64,000 nt of DNA from Hahnella lacustris (GTDB taxonomy: Bacteria > Pseudomonadota > Gammaproteobacteria > Burkholderiales > Burkholderiaceae_A). This document shows positions 26,042-34,165 of this stretch, piece after piece. Below the pieces are notes generated by a model. That model had not been told where the DNA came from. It did not search any database and saw only the letters and a list, made by a program, of their open reading frames with translations. The number at the start of each line of letters is the position of its first letter. The stretch's first letter is position 1. Both the position numbers and the translations under genes were made by a program. The stretch is taken from positions 1,612,001-1,676,000 of the forward strand of contig OZ239148.1 in NCBI GenBank assembly GCA_965194655.1. The letters are read 5' to 3'.

Positions 26042-27376
26042 TCAGGGTTTGCGCACCAAGATCACCCCAAAGAACCCATCGGTCTGTGTCCGATGCGGCC
26101 AGAGTCTAAGTGCTCCAGAATCGGCATAGGGACGCCAGTCTTGCGGCAGATCAATGTTTGCTCGGCTGAGGACGGACTGCGCTGGTTCGATCTCGAACTC
26201 GGGGTGTGATGCAAGGAACTGCGCCACCTGGTCCTCGTTTTCCTCTTGAAGCGTGCTGCAGGTGGCGTAGACCAGTCGACCCTTCGGCCCCACCAGTCGG
26301 GCTGCCGAATGAAGGATCGCTGCCTGCTGGGCCATGAGGCTCTGCAGGGTGACCTCTGACTGACGCCACTTCAAATCAGGATTTCTTCGAAGCGTTCCCA
26401 GTCCCGTGCAGGGGGCATCCACCAGGACGAGACCCGCCTTTCCAGCCAGACGAAGCAAGCGCTCATCACCGAGACCACTGATGGCAATGGGCCAGACATT
26501 CGAGAGGCCACTTCGAGCCAGTCGCGGCTTGAGCTTCTGCAGGCGAGGGGCGGAGGTATCCAAGGCATACAAACGACCGGTATTGCGCATGAGCGCACCA
26601 AGCGCAAGCGTCTTCCCACCAGCCCCGGCACAGAAATCCACCACAAACTCTCCGCGCCTTGGTGCACAGAGCCTGGCCAGGATCTGACTGCCAAGGTCCT
26701 GAACCTCAAAGGCTCCCCGCAGAAATGCAGCGCTTCGAGAGAGACTGGGCCTCCCTTGAACTCGAATCGCCTCAGGAAGGACCCCCAGGGCCTCTGATTC
26801 GACCCCAGCCGCCTTGAGTTCAGCGAGGACTCCATCGGCCTGGGCATTCAGAAAATTCACTCGGAGATCCAAAGGTGCTGCGGTCAGGCTCTCCAACGCA
26901 CAGGCCCGGGCCTCCTCCGTGCCGAGTTGACGCTCCCATCTGGACCAGATCCATTCCGGCAGACTGGCCCGGAGTTGAATAGGCTCCGCATGTTCGACCT
27001 CATGCATCGCAGCAAGAAGCCAGGCGCGCTCCCCCTCGGTCATCTCCGTCACGATCCGATCCAGCCCCGTGCTCAGCGCAGCACTGACCAGAGCAAAACG
27101 GCGCCATCGGGTCTGTGTCGGCTCAATCTGGGCATCGATCGCGGACCATTGACGGATGGCGGCATAGAAACCATCGGCAAGAAAGCCTCGCTCACGCGAG
27201 CCCAGAACGGGGTTGGCCAAAAAGTAGGAAGAGAGCAGGCGGTCTGCGGGCTGGGCGAAGCCCTCTGTGCTCGAGATTAACTCAGCCAATCGGTCTAACC
27301 GGAGCGTGGAACGCGTGGGGACTCGCTGCCCCTGAAGCGCGCGCGCCCGTCCTTGACCTTTACGGGGAGTCTTCAT
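26042..27376 (-). CDS. RsmB/NOP-type rRNA cytosine-C5 methyltransferase
   Basis: 444 aa. The N-terminal half (about 1-170) is a divergent NusB-like helical region. The C-terminal Rossmann domain carries FCAGAGGKTLALGALM (SAM binding), DAPCTGLGTLRRNPDLKW and YATCSTLQEEN, with the two conserved cysteines of the RsmB/RsmF group. It probably methylates a 16S rRNA cytosine, but I cannot tell which position. It lies 14 bp downstream of purN on the same strand. Confidence 0.88.
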   Translation of the reverse strand: MKTPRKGQGRARALQGQRVPTRSTLRLDRLAELISSTEGFAQPADRLLSSYFLANPVLGSRERGFLADGFYAAIRQWSAIDAQIEPTQTRWRRFALVSAALSTGLDRIVTEMTEGERAWLLAAMHEVEHAEPIQLRASLPEWIWSRWERQLGTEEARACALESLTAAPLDLRVNFLNAQADGVLAELKAAGVESEALGVLPEAIRVQGRPSLSRSAAFLRGAFEVQDLGSQILARLCAPRRGEFVVDFCAGAGGKTLALGALMRNTGRLYALDTSAPRLQKLKPRLARSGLSNVWPIAISGLGDERLLRLAGKAGLVLVDAPCTGLGTLRRNPDLKWRQSEVTLQSLMAQQAAILHSAARLVGPKGRLVYATCSTLQEENEDQVAQFLASHPEFEIEPAQSVLSRANIDLPQDWRPYADSGALRLWPHRTQTDGFFGVILVRKP

Positions 27377-27390
27377 GAATGAGGGGCCTT

Positions 27391-28086
27391 TCAGGGACGC
27401 TGGGGGGTTTGAAAAAATAGAGGGTGCAGCAGAACCGGGCGGAACACCAATCCATCAAACCCTGGCGCTGGGACACTGCGCATCCAGCCCCCTGGGCCAA
27501 GACGGACAAGCCCTCCCGCCACGGCAGCGATGGCCTGTGGGAAGAGTTGATGTTCCATCTCCAGCACACGTGCACTCAATTGCTCAGGCGTGTCCGTCTC
27601 CAGGACGGGAACCACCGCTTGCGCCAGGACTGCACCTGAGTCCAGTTCAGGACTGACCAGATGTACGGTTGCGCCATGCACCTTTACGCCCTCAGTGATC
27701 GCACGCTGATGGGTATTCAGGCCCGTGAACGCAGGCAGCAATGAGGGGTGAATGTTCAGCACCTGACCTCGATGCCGCTCACAGAACTCAGGCGACAGAA
27801 TGCGCATGAAACCGGCCAGCACAATCAGGTCAGCGGGCTGGGCTTGGAGTTCCAACTCCAGCGCGCGCTCAAATGCCGGCATGCCCCCCAGCGCCTTGGT
27901 GTCAAGACAGAGCGCTCTGAGACCTCGGCTCCGAGCAGCAACGAGGCCGGGTGCATCCGGTCTGTTGGAGATGACGCAGCTGATTTCAATCGGCCACGGG
28001 TTCGTCGAGAGCCAATCGGCAAGGGCCAGAAAGTTACTACCGCGGCCGGAGAGGAGAATGCAAAGGCGTTTGTTCACGAGCCGCAT
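27391..28086 (-). CDS. purN: Phosphoribosylglycinamide formyltransferase
   Basis: 231 aa. It formylates GAR using 10-formyl-THF in purine synthesis. Motifs: LLSGRGSNFLAL at the N-terminus, ISNRPDAPGL, and the catalytic block LAGFMRILSPEF with NIHPSLLPAFTG and HGATVHLVSPELDSG. ATG 28086 is chosen because upstream sequence in the same frame overlaps ribF and is unrelated to the family; GTG 28077 is an alternative. It is divergent from ribF. Confidence 0.94.
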   Translation of the reverse strand: MRLVNKRLCILLSGRGSNFLALADWLSTNPWPIEISCVISNRPDAPGLVAARSRGLRALCLDTKALGGMPAFERALELELQAQPADLIVLAGFMRILSPEFCERHRGQVLNIHPSLLPAFTGLNTHQRAITEGVKVHGATVHLVSPELDSGAVLAQAVVPVLETDTPEQLSARVLEMEHQLFPQAIAAVAGGLVRLGPGGWMRSVPAPGFDGLVFRPVLLHPLFFQTPQRP

Positions 28087-28100
28087 TGTAGGCCCGCCCC

Positions 28101-28106
28101 TATAAT
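28101..28106 (+). promoter_or_regulatory. -10 box for ribF
   Basis: A perfect TATAAT in the 37-bp gap between the purN and ribF starts. The predicted start point is about 10 nt before the ribF ATG, giving a very short leader without a Shine-Dalgarno. No good -35 is seen. Confidence 0.45.
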
Positions 28107-28123
28107 GATGCTTTTTGATACGC

Positions 28124-29074
28124 ATGCGGATCTGTCGCGGGATTCCGGCCCTCCTCGAGGGTGAACGGGCCCTCACCATCGGAAGCTTTGACGGACTACA
28201 CATGGGGCACCAAGCCCTCGTGCGTCAGACCACGTCTTGTGCAGACCGTCTGGGGCTGCACGCGGCTCTGCTGAGCTTCCACCCCCACCCGCGTGCTTAT
28301 TTTCGACCCGAGCAAGCCCCGAGTCGAGTCCTGCCCTGGCGTGATCGCCTCATGGCCCTTGACGCACTTGGCCTCCAAGAAGTGTTCATCCTGAAGTTCA
28401 ACGCAGCGCTTGCTTCTCTCACCGCTGAGCACTTCGTGACGGATGTCCTGCTCCGAAAGCTTAAGATGCGCGCCCTGATGGTCGGGCAGGACTTTCGCTT
28501 CGGGCAAAAGCGCGCTGGAGATGTCGACCTCCTACATCGCATGAGTCGCACCCACGGGTTTGAGTTCACCCCCATGCCGATCGTGGAGTCGGCTGGTCAA
28601 AGGAGCTCCAGCTCGTCGCTTCGAACAGCGATTGAACAGGGGGATCTGGCACAGGTCCGGACTTTACTGAAAGGTCCCTATCTGCTGAGCGCCCGAGTCT
28701 CACATGGGCAGCAGCTGGGCCGCACCTTGGGCTTTCCCACCCTCAACCTCCGCATGCCGGAGGACCTCGCTGCTCGGGGCATTTATGCAGTCTGGGTCCA
28801 TGGCCTCTCACCCAGTCCGCTGGCTGGTGTGGCGAGCCTCGGGCGTCGCCCTACCGTAGAGGACGCCGGTCGGCTGCTGCTCGAAGTCCATGTGCTGGAT
28901 TGGTCCGGGAATGCCTACGGACACTGTGTGCGCATTGAGCTCGCCCAGCATCTGCGCGGCGAAGAGAAATTCAGCGACCTCGCCCTCATGACCCAACAAA
29001 TGCATCGCGACCTCCATCAGGCTCGCGAGTTTCTCTCCTCAAACCCCTCTCTGCTTCTGGGACACACCCCATGA
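28124..29074 (+). CDS. ribF: Bifunctional riboflavin kinase/FAD synthetase
   Basis: 316 aa. The N-terminal FAD synthetase domain has TIGSFDGLHMGHQALV and VGQDFRFGQKRAGD. The C-terminal riboflavin kinase domain has RTLGFPTLNL, GIYAVWV and SLGRRPTV. It converts riboflavin to FMN and FAD. ATG 28124 is chosen over TTG 28115 in the same frame. The stop overlaps the ileS ATG by 4 nt, and it heads the ribF-ileS-lspA-coaBC-dut operon. Confidence 0.95.
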   Translation: MRICRGIPALLEGERALTIGSFDGLHMGHQALVRQTTSCADRLGLHAALLSFHPHPRAYFRPEQAPSRVLPWRDRLMALDALGLQEVFILKFNAALASLTAEHFVTDVLLRKLKMRALMVGQDFRFGQKRAGDVDLLHRMSRTHGFEFTPMPIVESAGQRSSSSSLRTAIEQGDLAQVRTLLKGPYLLSARVSHGQQLGRTLGFPTLNLRMPEDLAARGIYAVWVHGLSPSPLAGVASLGRRPTVEDAGRLLLEVHVLDWSGNAYGHCVRIELAQHLRGEEKFSDLALMTQQMHRDLHQAREFLSSNPSLLLGHTP

Positions 29075-31899
29075 ACTACCGCGACACCGTCAACCTTCCG
29101 AAGACCGATTTCCCCATGCGCGGCGACCTCGCCAAGCGCGAACCCGCATGGCTCGAGCGCTGGAATCAAGAGGGTCTGTACCACCAGATTCGCGCAGCCA
29201 GTGCCGGCAAGCCTGTATTCGTTCTGCACGATGGGCCTCCGTATGCCAATGGGGACATCCACATCGGTCATGCCGTCAACAAGATTCTCAAAGACATGAT
29301 TGTGAAGTCCAAAACCTTGGCGGGGTTCGACGCGCGCTACGTTCCGGGCTGGGATTGTCATGGCATGCCCATCGAGATTCAGATCGAGAAGCAGTTCGGC
29401 AAAGGGCTGCCCACTCAAGAGGTCCAGCAGAAGTCCCGCGCCTATGCCGAGGTGCAGATCGAGCGTCAGAAGGGCGACTTTATTCGGCTGGGCGTGCTGG
29501 GACTCTGGGAACGCCCCTACAAGACCATGGATTTTCAGAACGAAGCCAACGAGATCCGAGCCCTCAAAGCCATTGTTGAGAAGGGCTTCGTCTTTCGTGG
29601 ACTCAAGCCCGTGAACTGGTGCTTTGATTGTGGATCCGCGCTCGCGGAGGCGGAGGTGGAGTATGCAGACAAATCCGATCCCGCCATCGAGGTTGCATTC
29701 CCGTCCCCCGAAGAGACAACCCAAGCACTCTCCGAACGTTTTGGCTGTCCTCTGCCAGCGGGGCAAGAGGGCGCAGCAGTCATCTGGACCACCACACCCT
29801 GGACCATTCCCGCCAACCAAGCGCTGAATGTGCACCCCGAAGCGCCCATGGCTCTGGTTCGCATTCATGGGCATGCGCGCTTTGGCTGGTTGTTGTTGGC
29901 CGAGCCGCGCGTGACTGCCTGCCTAGAGGCATGGGGGCTCACCGGAGAGGTTCTCGCCACCTGCCCAGGTGCCTCGCTCGAGCGTCTGGCCTTCACGCAC
30001 CCACTCGCCTCCGCCCACGATGGATATCGTCGCGCATCCCCCATCTTCCCGGCAGAGTACGTGACGCTCGACTCCGGGACAGGCATCGTCCATGCTGCAC
30101 CAGCCTATGGTCTAGACGACTTCATCAGCTGTCGTGCACACGGCATCCAAGACTCAGAGATTCTCTCTCCCGTGATGGGCGACGGGCACTATGTGAGTAG
30201 CCTGCCTCTCTTTGGCGGACAGTTTATTTTCAAAGCCAACGCGGCCATCACCTCCGCGTTATCTGCAGAGGGCTGTCTGCTGCGTCAACAGGGATACGCG
30301 CACAGCACCATGCATTGCTGGCGTCATAAGACGCCCATCATCTATCGTGCCACCAGCCAATGGTTCGCTGGGATGGACGTCATCCCCTCTGAGGGCGGGG
30401 CCAGCCTCAGGGCGATGGCCTTGGAGGGCATTGAGGCGACAGCCTTTTATCCGGCCTGGGGAAAGGCTCGCCTCTCCGCCATGATCGCCAATCGGCCCGA
30501 CTGGACGCTCTCTCGGCAGCGCCAATGGGGAGTCCCGATGGCCTTCTTGGTCCACAAAGAGACCGGTGGACTACACCCACGAACGCCCGAGCTTCTCGAG
30601 CAGGTGGCCAAGGCTGTCGAACAGGGCGGGATTGAAGCGTGGCAGTCGTTGTCGGTAGAAGACCTCCTGCCGCCGGAGGAAGCATCCCATTACGAGAAAA
30701 ATCGAGACACGCTCGATGTCTGGTTTGACTCGGGCACGACCCACCGAACCGTCCTGCAGGGCTCACATGCGGAGGAGTCTGCATTCCCTGCAGACCTCTA
30801 TTTGGAGGGCAGTGATCAGCATCGCGGCTGGTTCCATTCCTCGCTGCTCACCAGCTGCATGCTCAATGGTCGGCCGCCCTACAAGGCCCTGCTGACCCAC
30901 GGCTTTGTTGTCGACGGCCAGGGCCGAAAGATGTCTAAAAGCCTCGGCAATGTCATGGTTCCTCAGGAGGTCATCAAGGCGTACGGGGCAGACATCCTTC
31001 GCCTCTGGGTCGCCTCCACCGACTACGCTGGTGAACTCTCCCTGTCGGACACCATTCTCAAGCGCGTGGTCGAGGCCTATCGGCGGATTCGAAACACGCT
31101 GACCTTCCTGCTGGGCAACCTGTCCGACTTTGATCCCTCGGCTCACCGCATTCCCGCCGAACAGCGGCTCGAGATTGATCAGATGGCGCTGCAGCTGACT
31201 CAGGAGGTTCAGAACCAAGTCAACGCCCTTTACAACGAATACAGCTTTCATCCAGCGGTCGCGCGTCTGACAGCCTATTGCTCAGAAGACCTTGGGGCCT
31301 TCTACCTCGACATCCTGAAAGATCGCCTCTACACCACCGCGCCTGAGAGCGCAGCGCGGCGCAGTGCCCAATCTACGCTCTACGAGATGACCGAGAGCCT
31401 TCTGCGTCTCATCGCCCCGATTCTGTCGTTTACGGCGCATGAGGGCTGGTCCACTCTGAAACCCAGCGGGGGCTCCGTCTTCTGCGAGACGCTCTTTCCG
31501 CTACCCCCCCCCCATGAGCCGACGTCTCTGCTCACCCGCTGGGAGCTGATCCGCAACAGTCGAGCCGAGGTGCTCAAGTCCCTGGAGAAATCTCGAGAGG
31601 CCGGCGCAATCGGGTCTTCCTTGCAAGCCTCAGTCACCCTGCACTGCTCCGGGGCCCAGAGAGAGGCACTCGCCAGCCTGGGTGATGAGCTGCGCTTTGT
31701 GATGATCACGTCCGAGGCCCATCTCGGCCGAGAGCAGGCTGAGCTGGAGGTGGAAGTGAAGAGCCTGCCGCCAGAATGGAAGTGCGCGCGCTGCTGGCAT
31801 CTGCGCGAGGACGTGGGACAGAATCAAGACCACCCAACCCTCTGTGGCCGCTGCGTGAGCAATCTCTTTGGAAGCGGAGAGCCTCGTGCCAAGGCTTAG
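29071..31899 (+). CDS. ileS: Isoleucyl-tRNA synthetase
   Basis: 942 aa, class I synthetase of the bacterial type. The HIGH signature occurs literally in DIHIGHAVNK near residue 70, the KMSKS loop is GRKMSKSLGN near 620, and an editing (CP1) domain lies between. The C-terminal zinc knuckle CARCWHL with CGRC is present. It charges tRNA-Ile. A run of ten C at 31504-31513 encodes the prolines of PLPPPHEP; the frame is intact here. The 3' end overlaps lspA by 14 nt. Confidence 0.97.
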   Translation: MNYRDTVNLPKTDFPMRGDLAKREPAWLERWNQEGLYHQIRAASAGKPVFVLHDGPPYANGDIHIGHAVNKILKDMIVKSKTLAGFDARYVPGWDCHGMPIEIQIEKQFGKGLPTQEVQQKSRAYAEVQIERQKGDFIRLGVLGLWERPYKTMDFQNEANEIRALKAIVEKGFVFRGLKPVNWCFDCGSALAEAEVEYADKSDPAIEVAFPSPEETTQALSERFGCPLPAGQEGAAVIWTTTPWTIPANQALNVHPEAPMALVRIHGHARFGWLLLAEPRVTACLEAWGLTGEVLATCPGASLERLAFTHPLASAHDGYRRASPIFPAEYVTLDSGTGIVHAAPAYGLDDFISCRAHGIQDSEILSPVMGDGHYVSSLPLFGGQFIFKANAAITSALSAEGCLLRQQGYAHSTMHCWRHKTPIIYRATSQWFAGMDVIPSEGGASLRAMALEGIEATAFYPAWGKARLSAMIANRPDWTLSRQRQWGVPMAFLVHKETGGLHPRTPELLEQVAKAVEQGGIEAWQSLSVEDLLPPEEASHYEKNRDTLDVWFDSGTTHRTVLQGSHAEESAFPADLYLEGSDQHRGWFHSSLLTSCMLNGRPPYKALLTHGFVVDGQGRKMSKSLGNVMVPQEVIKAYGADILRLWVASTDYAGELSLSDTILKRVVEAYRRIRNTLTFLLGNLSDFDPSAHRIPAEQRLEIDQMALQLTQEVQNQVNALYNEYSFHPAVARLTAYCSEDLGAFYLDILKDRLYTTAPESAARRSAQSTLYEMTESLLRLIAPILSFTAHEGWSTLKPSGGSVFCETLFPLPPPHEPTSLLTRWELIRNSRAEVLKSLEKSREAGAIGSSLQASVTLHCSGAQREALASLGDELRFVMITSEAHLGREQAELEVEVKSLPPEWKCARCWHLREDVGQNQDHPTLCGRCVSNLFGSGEPRAKA

Positions 31900-32386
31900 C
31901 CGAAGCGGCCCAGACTGGAGGCGTTGGCTGGTCTTGGCTGCCCTCATTCTTGGGATCGATCAGCTCACCAAGCTCATGGTGACCTCGAGCCTCTCGCTCG
32001 GAGCGGAGATTCCGATCACCGGCTACTTGAACCTGGTCTTTGTGCTCAACCCAGGCGCAGCGTTTAGCTTTCTCGCGGATGCAGGGGGGTGGCAGCGCTG
32101 GTTTTTTACTGGCCTCACTCTGGTGGTCGTTGCGGTGTTGCTGGTGCTCATTCGTAAGTCCCCTCAGCAATCCCTGTTCTGCCTCGCAGCCAGCCTCATC
32201 ATGGGTGGTGCTTTGGGAAACCTCATCGACCGACTCATGATTGGCGCAGTGATCGACTTCATCGACCTACACGTCGCCGGGTGGCATTGGCCTGCCTTCA
32301 ATGTGGCCGACTCCGCCATTACCCTTGGCGCTGTGCTCTTTGTCCTTGACGAGCTCTTGCGGGTCCGGAGAGGATCTCGATCATGA
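31886..32386 (+). CDS. lspA: Lipoprotein signal peptidase
   Basis: 166 aa inner-membrane aspartic protease with four predicted TM segments. The two catalytic Asp motifs are GNLIDRLMIGAVIDFID and FNVADSAITLG. It cleaves diacylated prolipoproteins such as the amylase and MltD in this window. GTG 31886 is chosen because GGAG lies about 6 nt upstream; TTG 31868 would extend into ileS without gain. The stop overlaps the coaBC ATG by 4 nt. Confidence 0.94.
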   Translation: MPRLSRSGPDWRRWLVLAALILGIDQLTKLMVTSSLSLGAEIPITGYLNLVFVLNPGAAFSFLADAGGWQRWFFTGLTLVVVAVLLVLIRKSPQQSLFCLAASLIMGGALGNLIDRLMIGAVIDFIDLHVAGWHWPAFNVADSAITLGAVLFVLDELLRVRRGSRS

Positions 32387-33648
32387 GTTCCCGTCCGCTC
32401 GAAGGTCGTCATCTGGTGCTGGGTGTCACCGGCGGCATTGCAGCCTACAAGTCCTGTGAACTGGTCCGGCGTCTTCGCGATCTGGGGTGTAGCGTGCAAG
32501 TCGTCATGACCGAGGGCGCGCTGCGCTTTGTGGGAGCAGCCAGTTTTCAAGCCCTCTCCGGTCGCCCCGTCTTCTCAGACCTTTGGGACCCAAGCGTGCG
32601 TAATGGCATGCCACATATCGATCTCAGTCGAGAGTCCGATGGCATCCTCGTCGCTCCTGCGAGCGCCTCGTTTATGTCCAGACTCGCCCAGGGGCAAGCC
32701 ACCGACCTCCTCACCACCCTCTGTATTGCTCGAGAGGTGCCCCTCTGGGTCGCACCCGCCATGAACCGACAGATGTGGGAGAACCCGGCCGTCACAGCGA
32801 CAGCCAAAGCCCTTGAAGCCCAGGGTGTTTCCCTCTGGGGCCCAGACCAAGGTGAGCAGGCCTGCGGAGAGGTGGGCCCAGGTCGACTGCTTGAACCTGA
32901 TGCGCTCATCGCCCACCTATTGACTGCATTCACCGCACGCCCCGTGTTGCCCGCCGTGCCCCTGCGAGGGCTCCTGAGCGGCCGCAGAGTGGTGCTCACA
33001 GCCGGCCCCACCTTCGAGCCCATCGATCCCGTCAGAGGCATCACCAATCGCTCGAGCGGTCAGATGGGCTATGCCCTGGCGCAGGCCTGTGTCCAAGCTG
33101 GCGCGGAGGTCAGGCTGGTGTCCGGGCCGGTGCATCTCCCCTGTCCCGAGGGAGCTCACCGAGTTCAGGTCACCACAGCCCGGGAGATGGCAGATGCCGT
33201 GAAGGTCGCCCTGGAGTCCTGCGGACCTCAAGACCTCTTCTTCGGTGTGGCTGCCGTGGCAGACTGGCGACCTGAGGTCGAGTCTGGTCAGAAGCTCAAG
33301 AAAGGCGAGGGGGCCGACCTCAGCATGCTGAAGTGGGTCGAAAACCCAGATATCCTCGCGAGCGTGGGGCATCGATCCGCCGAGCAGCGGCCATTTACCG
33401 TCGGCTTTGCCGCCGAGACTGAGTCTGGGCGCTCACTGGAATCGATCTTAGAGCCCAAGCGGCTTCGCAAACGAGCCGACTTGATGATTGGGAACTCAGT
33501 TCAGGAGAGTCTCGGCCAGACCGAGGCGAGGCTCGTCCTATGTTCGACTGGGGGCTTGGTGTCACTTGAGCGCGCTGGAAAGCCCGCGCTCGCCGCCCAA
33601 ATCATTCAATACCTGGCCCCCAGGCTTCCCTCCGTCCTTCCCGTTTAG
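32383..33648 (+). CDS. coaBC: Bifunctional phosphopantothenoylcysteine decarboxylase/phosphopantothenate--cysteine ligase
   Basis: 421 aa. The N-terminal CoaC flavoprotein domain (about 1-190) has GVTGGIAAYK, the Ser/His-containing MPHIDLSRE and the PAMNRQMWENPA motif. The C-terminal CoaB domain has LTAGPTFEPIDPVRGITNRS, GAAVADWRP-like FGVAAVADWRP, and the KLKK lysine segment. It makes 4'-phosphopantetheine for coenzyme A. It starts in a 4-nt overlap with lspA and precedes dut by 13 bp. Confidence 0.95.
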   Translation: MSSRPLEGRHLVLGVTGGIAAYKSCELVRRLRDLGCSVQVVMTEGALRFVGAASFQALSGRPVFSDLWDPSVRNGMPHIDLSRESDGILVAPASASFMSRLAQGQATDLLTTLCIAREVPLWVAPAMNRQMWENPAVTATAKALEAQGVSLWGPDQGEQACGEVGPGRLLEPDALIAHLLTAFTARPVLPAVPLRGLLSGRRVVLTAGPTFEPIDPVRGITNRSSGQMGYALAQACVQAGAEVRLVSGPVHLPCPEGAHRVQVTTAREMADAVKVALESCGPQDLFFGVAAVADWRPEVESGQKLKKGEGADLSMLKWVENPDILASVGHRSAEQRPFTVGFAAETESGRSLESILEPKRLRKRADLMIGNSVQESLGQTEARLVLCSTGGLVSLERAGKPALAAQIIQYLAPRLPSVLPV

Positions 33649-33661
33649 CAGAGAGCGCTCC

Positions 33662-34105
33662 ATGCAGATACAAGTCCGTCGTCTCGACCCGCGCATAGAG
33701 GAAGCCCCCTCGTATGCCACGCCTGGTTCTGCCGGGCTCGATCTCAGGGCAGCCATTGCTGAACCCATCACGCTCGCACCTGGGATGACCGAGCTCATTC
33801 CCACCGGACTCTCCATTTTCATTGAAGACCCGGGCTACGCAGGCCTCATTCTTCCTCGCAGTGGTCTGGGTCATAAGCACGGCATTGTGCTGGGCAACCT
33901 CGTGGGCCTCATCGACTCCGACTACCAAGGCCCGCTGATGGTATCCGCCTGGAACCGAGGTCAACAGAGCTATACCTTCGCGCCTCTTGACCGAATCGCT
34001 CAGCTCGTCATTGTGCCCATCGCACAAGCTCGGTTTTGCTGGGTAGACACGTTCGAGGCCAGCAGCCGGGGCGAAGGAGGCTTTGGAAGCACCGGCGGTC
34101 GATAA
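33662..34105 (+). CDS. dut: dUTP diphosphatase
   Basis: 147 aa trimeric dUTPase. It hydrolyses dUTP to dUMP, keeping uracil out of DNA and feeding dTMP synthesis. The five family motifs are visible, including PGSAGLDLRA, the LPRSGLGHKHGIVLGN stretch with GLIDSDYQGPL, and the C-terminal GEGGFGSTGGR that closes over the active site. ATG 33662 gives the standard length. It ends the operon, followed directly by a strong terminator. Confidence 0.95.
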   Translation: MQIQVRRLDPRIEEAPSYATPGSAGLDLRAAIAEPITLAPGMTELIPTGLSIFIEDPGYAGLILPRSGLGHKHGIVLGNLVGLIDSDYQGPLMVSAWNRGQQSYTFAPLDRIAQLVIVPIAQARFCWVDTFEASSRGEGGFGSTGGR

Positions 34106-34134
34106 AAAAAGGGCTGGTGTGCACCAGCCCTTTT
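34104..34134. terminator. Bidirectional intrinsic terminator between dut and fccB
   Basis: A 9-bp G-C-rich stem (GGGCTGGTG/CACCAGCCC, 34111-34130) with a tiny loop is flanked by seven A on the left and four T on the right. Rightward it ends the ribF-dut operon; leftward the A run reads as U7 and ends the sulfide dehydrogenase genes. Confidence 0.85.
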
Positions 34135-34165
34135 GTTCCAATCGACCTGCAGGCAGGTCTGACCA

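Noticed and set aside
28078..28106. Full sigma-70 promoter for ribF
   Set aside because: The TATAAT is perfect but no acceptable -35 lies 16-18 bp upstream, so only the -10 box is listed.
31504..31513. Frameshift in ileS at the C10 run
   Set aside because: The frame continues intact through the zinc-knuckle C-terminus to a stop that overlaps lspA normally.
31868..31885. Upstream TTG start for lspA
   Set aside because: It adds six residues encoded inside ileS without a ribosome site; GTG 31886 has GGAG at good spacing.
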